A program made the position numbers and the translations under genes. Below, one piece after another: positions 14,481 through 21,908 of a DNA stretch of 46,781 nt. This DNA is from a virus: positions 1 to 46,781 of IMG/VR virus record IMGVR_UViG_3300028394_000115. One strand, 5' to 3'. The notes below the pieces were generated by a model. That model did no database searches. It saw nothing but the letters and a program-made list of their open reading frames with translations, and was not told the origin of the DNA. Position 1 is the first letter of the stretch, and the number at the start of each line of letters is the position of its first letter.

Positions 14481-15320
14481 ATGAAAACACTTTACATGCT
14501 ACATATACCCAAAACTGGCGGATTAGCAGTAAGAACAATTGCTAGATTACTTAATCTTAAAAACATTCTTTCATACCCATACTCACCATTCGGCATATAT
14601 GACTACAAAAAGTTTGCCTACATTCATGGTCATTTTGGAATCAAACCACTTACAGAATACCCAGAGATAGAAAGTGCTTGCCTAATTAGAGAGCCTTTAG
14701 ACAGGGTAGTAAGTAATTTTATTTGGCTACTTATGAATAATGAACTTCAAGAAAAAGAACCGTATAAAAATTTAAATTCAATCTATGAAAAAATGTGCTA
14801 TTACTTATTAGAAGATTCTGACTATTCAAAAAATAATTTAGTTACTAGATTTTTATCTAGTCAAATAGACGACGACTCTTTTAGAATAAATAATGTGTCT
14901 GTCTATAGAGAAGACGGTTCCTTAATAGAACTTAATAGGGCAGAAATGTATAAAGATTACTATAAAGACTGGTTTCTTGAAGATTCTACATCTCTAGAAA
15001 TTGCTAAAAGCACTGTAGATAAAATAACCATATTAGGCATTACTGAAAAACATAGTGAATTTACGGATAAAGTTTTTCAGTGGATTCTTGACAATCATAA
15101 AGTAGATATCAAGCAAGAGTATTTGGATATAAACGCAGAAATAATGGCAAAAACAGACGCTCCGTATGTAAACTTCAGCAGTTACACGGATTCAGACGGT
15201 ACAACCTACACAACTCAGTCTCTAAAAGCCTTGCTCACACAGGATGACATTGACCGCATCTATGCTAACAACTCACTAGACTTAGAGTTGTATAACTACG
15301 CAAAGGCAAAACTACAATGA
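14481..15320 (+). CDS. PAPS-dependent sulfotransferase-like protein
   Basis: Predicted to move sulfate from 3'-phosphoadenylyl sulfate (PAPS) to a sugar or other hydroxyl. In 279 residues the family's 5'-phosphosulfate loop is MLHIPKTGG (K11, T12), an HGHFG motif lies at 49-53, and the 3'-phosphate-binding motif is IREPLDRVVSNF (R70, P72, R75, S78). These match the membrane-derived carbohydrate (HIPKTGG) sulfotransferase group. No membrane anchor is seen, so it is cytosolic. AGGAG lies six bases before ATG 14481 and overlaps the stop of the fibre gene; its own stop overlaps the next start (ATGA). The gene is AT-rich. Targets could be tail fibre glycans or host surface polymer. Confidence 0.83.
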   Translation: MKTLYMLHIPKTGGLAVRTIARLLNLKNILSYPYSPFGIYDYKKFAYIHGHFGIKPLTEYPEIESACLIREPLDRVVSNFIWLLMNNELQEKEPYKNLNSIYEKMCYYLLEDSDYSKNNLVTRFLSSQIDDDSFRINNVSVYREDGSLIELNRAEMYKDYYKDWFLEDSTSLEIAKSTVDKITILGITEKHSEFTDKVFQWILDNHKVDIKQEYLDINAEIMAKTDAPYVNFSSYTDSDGTTYTTQSLKALLTQDDIDRIYANNSLDLELYNYAKAKLQ

Positions 15321-16063
15321 TTATTCAAATTTTAGGTCTACCAGGTTCAGGCAAGACAACCCTAGCCGAAGCCCTAAAAGAGCGTCTAAACGCTATTCAC
15401 CTCAACGCAGACGAGGTTCGCTCCACCCTAAATTCTGACCTTGGTTTTAGTGAGAAAGACAGAGCCGAGAATGCTCGTCGCCTCGGTGAGATGGCTAGGC
15501 TACTGTCTAAGCAAGGGCATACTGTAATTGTTGACTTCATCTGTCCAACCAAAAACACTCGTAAAGCCTTTGGTAAACCAGACATCAAAATTGTAATGAA
15601 CACAATTGTCTCTAGTCGCTTTGCCGACACAGACGCGATGTGGATTCCAGTAGAAGACGCTGACCACACTTTCTACGAGTGGAAGTCAGACAAAGAAATG
15701 ACTGACGAAGTAATCAGCAAGTTTAGTCTTTTTGATTGGTCTGCCCCCACCACTCTTATGCTTGGTCGTTATCAGCCTTGGCACGAAGGGCACCAAGCCC
15801 TAAAAGAAGAAGCACACAAAAGAACCGAGCAAGTCTTGGTTGGTATCCGCAACACTCACGGCACCTCCGAGAAAGACCCACTAACTTTTCAAGAAGTTGT
15901 TGAGTTTATTCCAGAGCAATCAGACACCCTAAAAATGCGTTTGCCAAACATTACAAACATTGTTTATGGTCGTGATGTTGGCTATCTAATCGAGAAGGTA
16001 GAACTAAGTCCAGAACTTCAGGCTATCTCAGCAACTAAAAAGCGTGCCGAACTGGGACTATGA
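15317..16063 (+). CDS. CysC-type kinase fused to a nucleotidyltransferase domain (putative PAPS supply enzyme)
   Basis: This 248-residue protein has two domains. Residues 1-125 are a P-loop kinase with Walker A GLPGSGKTT (7-15), LNADEVR (29-35) and GFSEKDRAENARRLGEMA (43-60), the signature of adenylylsulfate kinase, which makes PAPS. The usual KGLY lid is not evident. Residues 145-248 are a nucleotidyltransferase with GRYQPWHEGH (150-159, HxGH-type) and ISATKKR (237-243, ISxTxxR-type). The second domain is very short for ATP sulfurylase and also resembles NMN adenylyl- or cytidylyltransferases. The gene overlaps both neighbours by four bases (ATGA), coupling it to the sulfotransferase. PAPS synthesis is the best reading; NAD or nucleotide-sugar roles remain possible. 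Confidence 0.75.
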   Translation: MIIQILGLPGSGKTTLAEALKERLNAIHLNADEVRSTLNSDLGFSEKDRAENARRLGEMARLLSKQGHTVIVDFICPTKNTRKAFGKPDIKIVMNTIVSSRFADTDAMWIPVEDADHTFYEWKSDKEMTDEVISKFSLFDWSAPTTLMLGRYQPWHEGHQALKEEAHKRTEQVLVGIRNTHGTSEKDPLTFQEVVEFIPEQSDTLKMRLPNITNIVYGRDVGYLIEKVELSPELQAISATKKRAELGL

Positions 16064-16239
16064 TTTTACTAAAATCTATAATGTACAGAGTTTGGCAAAG
16101 CGTAATAACTTTTTTAATTGCTTTTATTGTCACTCATAAGTTTGAAACTGCCGCTCAGATTGTTGGGCTAGAAGTTTTGTTTAAAATCTTTACCTATTGG
16201 GTGTTTGAAAAACTTTGGAAAAAGGCAGTTAAGACTTAG
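16060..16239 (+). CDS. DUF2061-like small membrane protein
   Basis: A 59-residue protein starting MILLKSIMYRVWQSVITFLI, with two hydrophobic segments: about residues 12-28 and 33-50 (QIVGLEVLFKIFTYWVFEKL). The layout LKSIMYRVWQS, then TAAQIVGLEVLFKIFTYWVFEKLW, matches the DUF2061 family of unknown function. As I recall, DUF2061 genes often neighbour CysC/CysD/CysN sulfate-activation genes in bacteria, which would support the sulfation reading here; this needs checking. It begins with ATGA overlap to the kinase gene, so all three genes form one coupled unit. It may be an inner-membrane sulfur transport or anchoring component. Confidence 0.72.
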   Translation: MILLKSIMYRVWQSVITFLIAFIVTHKFETAAQIVGLEVLFKIFTYWVFEKLWKKAVKT

Positions 16240-16366
16240 GTCTTGGCTCTTGCTCAGGGCGTCTAATAAATACAACACCATCATGCTTCATTTCGCATAT
16301 TCGAGCTAGAGAATCTACTACAAATCTCTCTTTACAGACACTACATTGATTGCTTGATTTGCTCAT
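16229..16366 (-). CDS. Small CxxC protein
   Basis: A 45-residue frame starting MSKSSNQCSVCKERFVVDS, with C8-x2-C11 and a later Cys 25, then RRPEQEPRPKS. An AGGAG site lies five bases before ATG 16366. It overlaps the end of the DUF2061-like gene by 11 bases on the opposite strand. A zinc or redox role is possible, but no family is recognised. Good ribosome site and small Cys motif make it more likely real than chance. Confidence 0.55.
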   Translation of the reverse strand: MSKSSNQCSVCKERFVVDSLARICEMKHDGVVFIRRPEQEPRPKS

Positions 16367-16519
16367 AGATCTCCTGTGAAGTTGTACCTCAATTGTCTCA
16401 TGGCGTGGTTAGCGTGAATAGATAGACCTTTTGGTATAAGATTAATCCTAAGTTTATACAGCTATTTTTAAAAAGATGGATGTACGAAGATGATACATTA
16501 TTATATAAGTTAGGATACT
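16367..16519 (+). promoter_or_regulatory. Intergenic region upstream of nucleotide kinase operon
   Basis: This 153-base stretch has no open frame. TATAAG (16504-16509) with TGTACG 17 bases upstream (16481-16486) is a weak promoter candidate. TAGGATACT just before the ATG could act as the ribosome site (AGGA). The stretch is AT-rich, with TAATCCTAAG and TTTATAC runs. No strong terminator is visible for the cassette ending at 16239. Confidence 0.3.
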
Positions 16520-17068
16520 ATGCAGGAAATCATTGGACTCTCCGGATGGGCAAGATCCGGTAAAGACACGATAGCCGACTACTTAGTCGAACATCACGGA
16601 TTTGTAAAGCTATCGTTGGCAACCCCCATGCGAGAAGCTCTATACAGACTCAATCCAGACATTGTTGACTGGGGAAACATGCACTGGTCTCTAAGACAAG
16701 CAGTTGATCTATTTGGATGGGAAGATATGAAAACATCTTTCCCAATTTTGAGAGGTCTAATGCAAAGAATGGGGACTGAAGTTGGACGAGAAATGTTTGG
16801 TGAAGATTTCTGGGTAAATCAAGTGATTAAAGAAGCTAGCAAATATGACAAGGTAGTCATTGCTGACTGTAGATATCTCAATGAAGCAGAGGCAGTACGA
16901 TCCGCTGGTGGGCAAGTCTGGAGAGTCTCTAAAGACTCAGCTGCTGCCGCAAATGATCACGACTCAGAGCATGGACTAGATGACTATGCTTTTGACATAA
17001 ACTTAGATAACAACAAAACTATAGAAGATTTGCATAAGTTAGTAGAGGAGCTTAGAAGTGGAAGATAA
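16520..17068 (+). CDS. Deoxynucleoside monophosphate kinase
   Basis: Phosphorylates dNMPs to dNDPs, completing nucleotide supply. The 182-residue protein begins IIGLSGWARSGKDTIADYL (Walker A, about 5-17), followed by KLSLATPMREAL, RGLMQRMGTEVGREMFGEDFWV (about 87-108) and VVIADCRYLNEAEAVRSAGG (about 116-135). These are the hallmarks of the T4 gp1-like dNMP kinase family. Length is normal. It is the first gene of the rightward operon 16520-18245 and complements the ribonucleotide reductase at 5889. Confidence 0.88.
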   Translation: MQEIIGLSGWARSGKDTIADYLVEHHGFVKLSLATPMREALYRLNPDIVDWGNMHWSLRQAVDLFGWEDMKTSFPILRGLMQRMGTEVGREMFGEDFWVNQVIKEASKYDKVVIADCRYLNEAEAVRSAGGQVWRVSKDSAAAANDHDSEHGLDDYAFDINLDNNKTIEDLHKLVEELRSGR

Positions 17069-17387
17069 CCGAAGAATGTACAAGATCAACTGGAGAGCAA
17101 TTGATCTAGAACAAGACATTGACGAATCTGGGTATGTGTTTGTAGCGGCAGAAAATGAACTTGAGGCTGCAAAAGAGTTTAATGAGATGGAATACACCAT
17201 TAGAGAGGCCTCATACGAAGAAGCAGAGGCATACGTAGCTGGATACGAAGACGGGTACGATAACGCAATCGTAGCTGACAGACTCAGTGGCCTGGACATA
17301 AATTTAGATCAGTTGACTGAAGTTGATTTTGACAAACTATTTCCTTCCCTAGAGGAAGAAGAAGAAGAGGAGGAAGACAATGGATAG
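17058..17387 (+). CDS. Acidic hypothetical protein
   Basis: This 109-residue protein is very acidic and ends in a Glu/Asp run (about residues 97-107). The middle AYVAGYEDGYDNAIVADR shares the GY-x-DGY character of the small protein at 124-360. The start is GTG at 17058, with GAGGAG eight bases upstream; the ATG at 17076 has poorer spacing. It overlaps the kinase gene by 11 bases and the next gene by 8. The acidic tail could mimic DNA or bind a basic partner, but nothing specific supports that. Confidence 0.65.
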   Translation: MEDNRRMYKINWRAIDLEQDIDESGYVFVAAENELEAAKEFNEMEYTIREASYEEAEAYVAGYEDGYDNAIVADRLSGLDINLDQLTEVDFDKLFPSLEEEEEEEEDNG

Positions 17388-17592
17388 CTATGGAGTATTT
17401 CAAGCTGGAAACTATCTTGTGTCCGTACCCGGAGTCACTATTTTCATTGCAGTATTTGCATATCAAATATATTTAGTAGCAAAGGTTCCTAATCTAAACC
17501 CACCAATGAGGATGCTTCTTGGATTTATGTTTTTAGGATTTAATGTTTTAGTATGGACATTATTAGGAGTTTGGCCAATATCTAGATGGTAG
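17380..17592 (+). CDS. Small two-helix membrane protein
   Basis: A 70-residue protein with two hydrophobic helices: about residues 14-33 (SVPGVTIFIAVFAYQIYLVA) and 45-65 (LLGFMFLGFNVLVWTLLGVW). It has a short loop with Lys and Pro between them and no signal peptide. It overlaps both neighbours, so it is translated with the acidic protein and the recombinase. Function is unknown; small paired-helix proteins in phages include holins and superinfection factors. Confidence 0.65.
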   Translation: MDSYGVFQAGNYLVSVPGVTIFIAVFAYQIYLVAKVPNLNPPMRMLLGFMFLGFNVLVWTLLGVWPISRW

Positions 17593-18245
17593 ACACCTAT
17601 GAGGAATTAGCTATTCTATACACCAGAGTCTCAACCCAGATTCAAGTAAATGATGGTGTATCTCTGGACGTTCAAGAACGCCAGCTTCTTAGTGCCGCAA
17701 ACCTGGCTGGATACGAAGACATAGAAATAGTCAGAGAAGAAGGGCGCTCAGGTAAGTCCATTTCGGGGCGCCCAGCGCTCTCAGACGCCTTAAAACGCCT
17801 CGATGAGGGAAAAGCCAAAGCACTTTTTGTAACCCGCCTAGATCGCCTTGCACGCTCTACAAAAGACTTTCTAAGCATTATTGATAGGGCAAATAACAAT
17901 GGTTGGCGTCTAGTGATGCTTGACCAGAATTTGGATACCTCTAGCTATCAGGGACGCTTTGTGGTCACGATTATGTCAGCCCTAGCCGAGATGGAGCGAG
18001 GAATCATTGCTGAGCGTCAGAAGGATGTTCACAAAGATAGGCGCAGTCGTGGAATCGTTTGGGGAGTCGATATGGGACCTAGGAACAAGACATCAGACGA
18101 AATTAAAGAGCGTATCCGCCACGAGCGTTCAATTGGTAAGTCCTATAGACTCATTGCAACTAATCTAAACGCAGATGGAATACCTACGCAAAATGGGGGT
18201 AAGTGGTACGCCACTACCGTAAAAAATATTTCAGACCTATTTTGA
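17586..18245 (+). CDS. Short serine recombinase
   Basis: A 219-residue member of the resolvase/invertase superfamily. The catalytic domain spans about residues 8-150: ILYTRVSTQIQ with R14 and nucleophile S16, then GRSGKSISGRPAL, FVTRLDRLARSTKDF and MSALAEMERGIIAERQ. Residues 170-215 (ERSIGKSYRLIATNLNADGI, then PTQNGGKWYATTVKNI) are the start of the recombinase DNA-binding domain of large serine integrases, but the protein ends there. It lacks the long C-terminal domain (zinc ribbon and coiled coil) of classic integrases. It could be an invertase, a resolvase or a truncated integrase. No attachment site was found by eye. Confidence 0.88.
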   Translation: MVDTYEELAILYTRVSTQIQVNDGVSLDVQERQLLSAANLAGYEDIEIVREEGRSGKSISGRPALSDALKRLDEGKAKALFVTRLDRLARSTKDFLSIIDRANNNGWRLVMLDQNLDTSSYQGRFVVTIMSALAEMERGIIAERQKDVHKDRRSRGIVWGVDMGPRNKTSDEIKERIRHERSIGKSYRLIATNLNADGIPTQNGGKWYATTVKNISDLF

Positions 18246-18977
18246 CGGTTTGTTGTTTAGCAAAAGAACTTCTGCAAAACTTCCAGAGAAAGCATAGTCA
18301 CCATGGTGAGCTGTGTTGACCCAAGGGGCAGCATAAACTTCTCCACCCATCTGCTTCCACTTCTCACAAAAATAGTAATCCTCGCCTAGAAGCTCCCCAT
18401 GCTCATTGAACTGCATATCAAAAAATTGAGTGATGTCTCGAACGATTGTTTGTCCATTTTTAGTGGTCACATCTTTGTACGTTTTACAAGACGGAGCCAT
18501 CTCTTCAAAAACTCGTCGACTGATATACATTAGACCAGTTCCAACCCCATCTACGGCTACAGGCTCATCAAGCTTGATGCCCACCCCCTGAGGAATGCTT
18601 CTTCCAATAAAGTAGCCAGAGTATTTAGCTAGATCCGTTTCACCAGCCAGCACAGCTTCGCGAACTAAGTTCCAGTTGATACTCTTTTTAGGGTATATTG
18701 CACCAATTACATCTTTACCAGAGTCAATCATGTCAAGAACAGCCAGAGGGTCAAATGAGGTATCTGCATCAACAAACAGAATACCGTCAGCCCCAGAGTC
18801 AAGCATCTCATGCACTAGAGAATCTCTAGCACGAGTAATGATGCTCTCGTTATAAACGATTGGGTACGAGACAGAATCGCCTCTAGAAGCTAGGGCATAA
18901 GAGAGAGGTAGAACGCTGTGCATGTAAGCACCTTTGCAGTTACCACCGTACATTGGAGTTGCGATTGCGATATGCAT
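18237..18977 (-). CDS. GT-A type glycosyltransferase, second copy
   Basis: A 246-residue putative glycosyltransferase. N-terminal MHIAIATPMYGG is followed by NESIITRARDSLVHEMLDSG and the metal motif LFVDADTSFDP (D70, D72). A GTGLMYISRRVFEEM region follows, then LGEDYYFCEKWKQMGGEVYAAP and a paired His (TAHHGDY). The order DxD, GED-Y, HH is the same as in the protein at 372-1085, so they are related members of one family. It overlaps the recombinase end by nine bases (tail to tail) and is preceded by a structured leader. AAGGA is six bases before the ATG at 18977. Confidence 0.85.
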   Translation of the reverse strand: MHIAIATPMYGGNCKGAYMHSVLPLSYALASRGDSVSYPIVYNESIITRARDSLVHEMLDSGADGILFVDADTSFDPLAVLDMIDSGKDVIGAIYPKKSINWNLVREAVLAGETDLAKYSGYFIGRSIPQGVGIKLDEPVAVDGVGTGLMYISRRVFEEMAPSCKTYKDVTTKNGQTIVRDITQFFDMQFNEHGELLGEDYYFCEKWKQMGGEVYAAPWVNTAHHGDYAFSGSFAEVLLLNNKPSK

Positions 18978-19086
18978 ATATTTCCTTACTGAAGTTGGGC
19001 GGGGGGAAAACTAACCAGAGAGGTGAGTTGTTTTCAACCCCCGCCCGTTGTGCCTCTCTCCCAAGGAGCACATCTACTATCCTACA
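18978..19086 (-). promoter_or_regulatory. Leader with candidate pseudoknot and promoter for the glycosyltransferase
   Basis: Leftward, TAGGAT (19084-19079) directly after the primase stop is a -10 candidate. The leader RNA then holds AGAGAGG (19059-19053), GGGCGGGGG (19046-19038), CCUCUCU (19023-19017) and CCCCCGCCC (19005-18997). Stem 1 pairs the first with the third, and stem 2 the second with the fourth, so the stems interleave as in an H-type pseudoknot or act as alternatives. A GUUG/CAAC mini-hairpin sits inside. The last strand is about 15 bases before the ribosome site. The 13-mer CTTGGGAGAGAGG is shared with the leader at 5088-5100. Stem 2 alone could also act as the primase terminator. 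Confidence 0.5.
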
Positions 19087-21729
19087 CTAAACAACCAAGC
19101 TAATGGTTCCCCAGTCAACACCGCCACCATTAGATACAAGACGAGGAATCAGAACTCGGTTTTTAACTTCAGCACGAGATCCCTGTCCAGTAATCTGGAT
19201 ACCACGGTCAGCAAGCTTTCTGTGGAACGTTCCCATGTTCATAATGAAACGCTCTCCGCGCTCCTGTGACCACATTCTGTAGATCGTGTAGAGCTGCTTA
19301 ATACCTGTGCTAGATCCTTCAACTTCTTTAGTCTCTTCTTCTAGGAAGATACCAATACGATCTTCATTCTTGCGATAAATGTCTGCAGCTTCAGAGACAG
19401 CGGTACACCAACCCAAAGGATCACGAGCAGACGATCCTAGATATTTAATAGCGCCTTCGACAGCCCACGAAAGGACCGCAGGTAGTCCACCCTCTGGATC
19501 AAATAGATACGCTTTCAAATCTGGATCTGGTGATTCCGGGATATTGCTCCATGGCACAGGTCGAATACGACGCCACATAGCGTCATCGTTAATCTGCGGC
19601 CTGTGGTTAGTTGTAATCCATAGCTTAGCTTGAGCTTTAAATGTAAACGGCTTTTCTCCAGGAGAACGTGCCGAGATTTCAGACGAACCAGTAAGCTTCT
19701 TCACCGAGTTCTCTTTCATACGCTCAGAGTCTGGCAACTCATCCACCCAAACCATACGCTTACCGCGAAGCTCCGCCCAGTGGTACATGTCGGTACTACT
19801 GTTTGCGTTTCCAGTGTCAGCCAGGATACTGGAATCAAGAGGCCAAGCGTACTGGCTAGTCCCCATTGCCTTAACAATTGCTTCAACAAATGTGTTCTTA
19901 CCAGAACCTGGGGGACCGTAGACCAAGAACATAAGGTCTTGGTTATTTAGACCAGTCAGGGTATATCCTACCGCTCGCTGAATCCAGTCTTGCAGCTCTT
20001 TGTCACCGCCAGTGGCAAAATCGATGAACTGCTCCCAACGAACATTTCTCATTCCAGGGGTGTATGCAACAGGGGTACGCTTTGTGATGTGCAGGTCTGG
20101 ACGACCTCGTAGAAGTTCTCCAGTTTTTAGATTGATAACACCGTTAGCAACACCAAGCATGTACTCGTCACTATCCCAAGATTCAACGGGGACCACAACA
20201 CGCTCATCGGAGTTTGCACTCTCAACAGCTGAGTTCAAGCGAGAGTTTGACTTAGCTTGATTGGCCCACTTAAGAACTTCATTACGCTTGTCCTGATCGT
20301 CATAGTTACGAACCTCAGCAGCAATGATTGTAGGAATACGCTTAGCAAGCTCTTTCATACCAAGATCTTCGGCATCTGGACGCCAGTACTGACCATCCCA
20401 AATAAACCAACCAATACCAGGAGTGTATCTAACCGAAGACCCAAACGAGTCCACAATGCGTCGACCATTCCCAATATCAGATAGTGATCGCTTTCCAGGA
20501 GTACCACCCTCAGATTCTCTAATTGCATCCGGGTCCAACGGGACATCAACGTTTCCGCTACCGAATGCATCCGAGATAGATATTCCACTGTGAGCAGCAT
20601 CAGAAACAGCTGCACCAATAGTTCCAAGCATCAGTGGTGTAGAGTCACCCTCTTCTTCACCACGAAGAATAGATTTATCCTGAGCCTTAGCAGTCAGTAC
20701 AGCGCGAACTGTATTTAGAGTTTCTTGCTGATTCTGACGAGCCCAATCCTGAGCACCCGGCCAGATCATATCGCCTACAGGATTATTAGCAACAAAATCA
20801 ATCGCACGTCGGACGTGCATAAGTAGTCCACCCTGACCCTCAAGCTCGAGCGGAGGACGAACTTTTTCGTGGTTGAAGCGGATCATAAGTGTTTCCACTG
20901 CAAGCTTTCCAGCTTCGGAATCAACATTCATCTTGTTAGCAATTGCGCATGTTAGTTTGTAGATATCTACAGCACGGGAGCCCTCAGTAATTCCTTCTTC
21001 AAGAAACTTATTGATATCTACTTTTTCACCATCGGTGTTTAGATCTCCAAGCCATCCCCAGTCACCCTGTCCCAAAGATGTGCCACGACCGCGACTGCTT
21101 TTTTTACGCAAAGCATTTAAAAGTTCTTCTGGAGCATCTGCCATAGCAATCTCCCATGGAGCTCTACCCTCGGCCCAGTCGTACGTAACACCAGAACCGT
21201 GTCGGCTAGGTGCAACCATTACGTAACCATTGTGCTTAATATCGATACCAGGAAGCCCAGCTGCCTTTAGGTTTCCAACAAACTGCTCACCGTCTTCAAC
21301 CTTGAAATAGAGGTGACGCCCTCTAACTTCAGTTCCAAGATAGTTATATACACCAGTGTAGGCCTCTGGTGTTGCTGGCAAAGTGATGCCAAGCATCTCT
21401 TCAAACTTTTCAAAAGAATCAATACCGCCAGATCTAGGGTCAATATCTACAACAATAAAACCAGATCCCTGACAGTAAACACCGATGTTCGACTCGGGAT
21501 TGCGCTCCCACCAAGTAGCTACGGTTAGTGCATCATCTGTGGCACGCTCATTCCACCCACCGATTAGAGGGTGCTTACCTACATCTTTAGGCTCAGCATG
21601 CTTGTCATTACAAGTGCATCGACCACCATCGGTGATGCCAAAACATGGGAGTAGCTTCCAGCCATTTGCTGCATACCATGCAGCACCTTTGGCAAGTCTT
21701 TCCGTGTGCGTCATTTTGGGAGAGGACAT
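19087..21729 (-). CDS. Bifunctional primase-polymerase and SF3 helicase
   Basis: An 880-residue replication initiator-type protein. Residues about 10-210 are a prim-pol domain with VVDIDP (93-98, catalytic DxD), GRHLYF (137-142) and GIDIKHNGYVMVAPS (161-175). Residues about 500-880 hold the D5-type N-domain and an SF3 helicase: Walker A GPPGSGKN (605-612), Walker B VWVDEL (660-665), and sensor WITTNHRP (704-711). It primes and unwinds phage DNA. It starts at ATG 21729 behind AAAGG and a good divergent promoter, and ends just before a promoter for the glycosyltransferase. Family assignment is firm. Confidence 0.92.
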   Translation of the reverse strand: MSSPKMTHTERLAKGAAWYAANGWKLLPCFGITDGGRCTCNDKHAEPKDVGKHPLIGGWNERATDDALTVATWWERNPESNIGVYCQGSGFIVVDIDPRSGGIDSFEKFEEMLGITLPATPEAYTGVYNYLGTEVRGRHLYFKVEDGEQFVGNLKAAGLPGIDIKHNGYVMVAPSRHGSGVTYDWAEGRAPWEIAMADAPEELLNALRKKSSRGRGTSLGQGDWGWLGDLNTDGEKVDINKFLEEGITEGSRAVDIYKLTCAIANKMNVDSEAGKLAVETLMIRFNHEKVRPPLELEGQGGLLMHVRRAIDFVANNPVGDMIWPGAQDWARQNQQETLNTVRAVLTAKAQDKSILRGEEEGDSTPLMLGTIGAAVSDAAHSGISISDAFGSGNVDVPLDPDAIRESEGGTPGKRSLSDIGNGRRIVDSFGSSVRYTPGIGWFIWDGQYWRPDAEDLGMKELAKRIPTIIAAEVRNYDDQDKRNEVLKWANQAKSNSRLNSAVESANSDERVVVPVESWDSDEYMLGVANGVINLKTGELLRGRPDLHITKRTPVAYTPGMRNVRWEQFIDFATGGDKELQDWIQRAVGYTLTGLNNQDLMFLVYGPPGSGKNTFVEAIVKAMGTSQYAWPLDSSILADTGNANSSTDMYHWAELRGKRMVWVDELPDSERMKENSVKKLTGSSEISARSPGEKPFTFKAQAKLWITTNHRPQINDDAMWRRIRPVPWSNIPESPDPDLKAYLFDPEGGLPAVLSWAVEGAIKYLGSSARDPLGWCTAVSEAADIYRKNEDRIGIFLEEETKEVEGSSTGIKQLYTIYRMWSQERGERFIMNMGTFHRKLADRGIQITGQGSRAEVKNRVLIPRLVSNGGGVDWGTISLVV

Positions 21730-21908
21730 TACTACCTTTCGATTGGTGAAACTAATTAGAGATACTACACCCTAGGCCAAGGGATGGCAAATTAATGCCA
21801 GATTTTTTTGCTTTCTTGACAGTGTAGCACGCCTAGGGCTAATCACCAAAGTCAGGTTAGGTTACAATTATACATAAGTTTTCCATACCTATATATATAG
21901 GAATTTTT
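21730..21908. promoter_or_regulatory. Divergent promoter/operator region
   Basis: Leftward promoter: TTGCCA (21790-21785), 17 bases, TAGTAT (21767-21762), upstream of the primase. Rightward promoter: TTGACA (21816-21821), 18 bases, TAATCA (21840-21845), upstream of 21909. Inverted 8-mers CCCTAGGC (21770-21777) and GCCTAGGG (21831-21838) lie in the leftward and rightward spacers respectively, each containing the palindrome CCTAGG. A TGGCA/TGCCA inverted repeat (21785-21800) overlaps the leftward -35. This arrangement fits a regulator that controls both directions. Confidence 0.6.
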
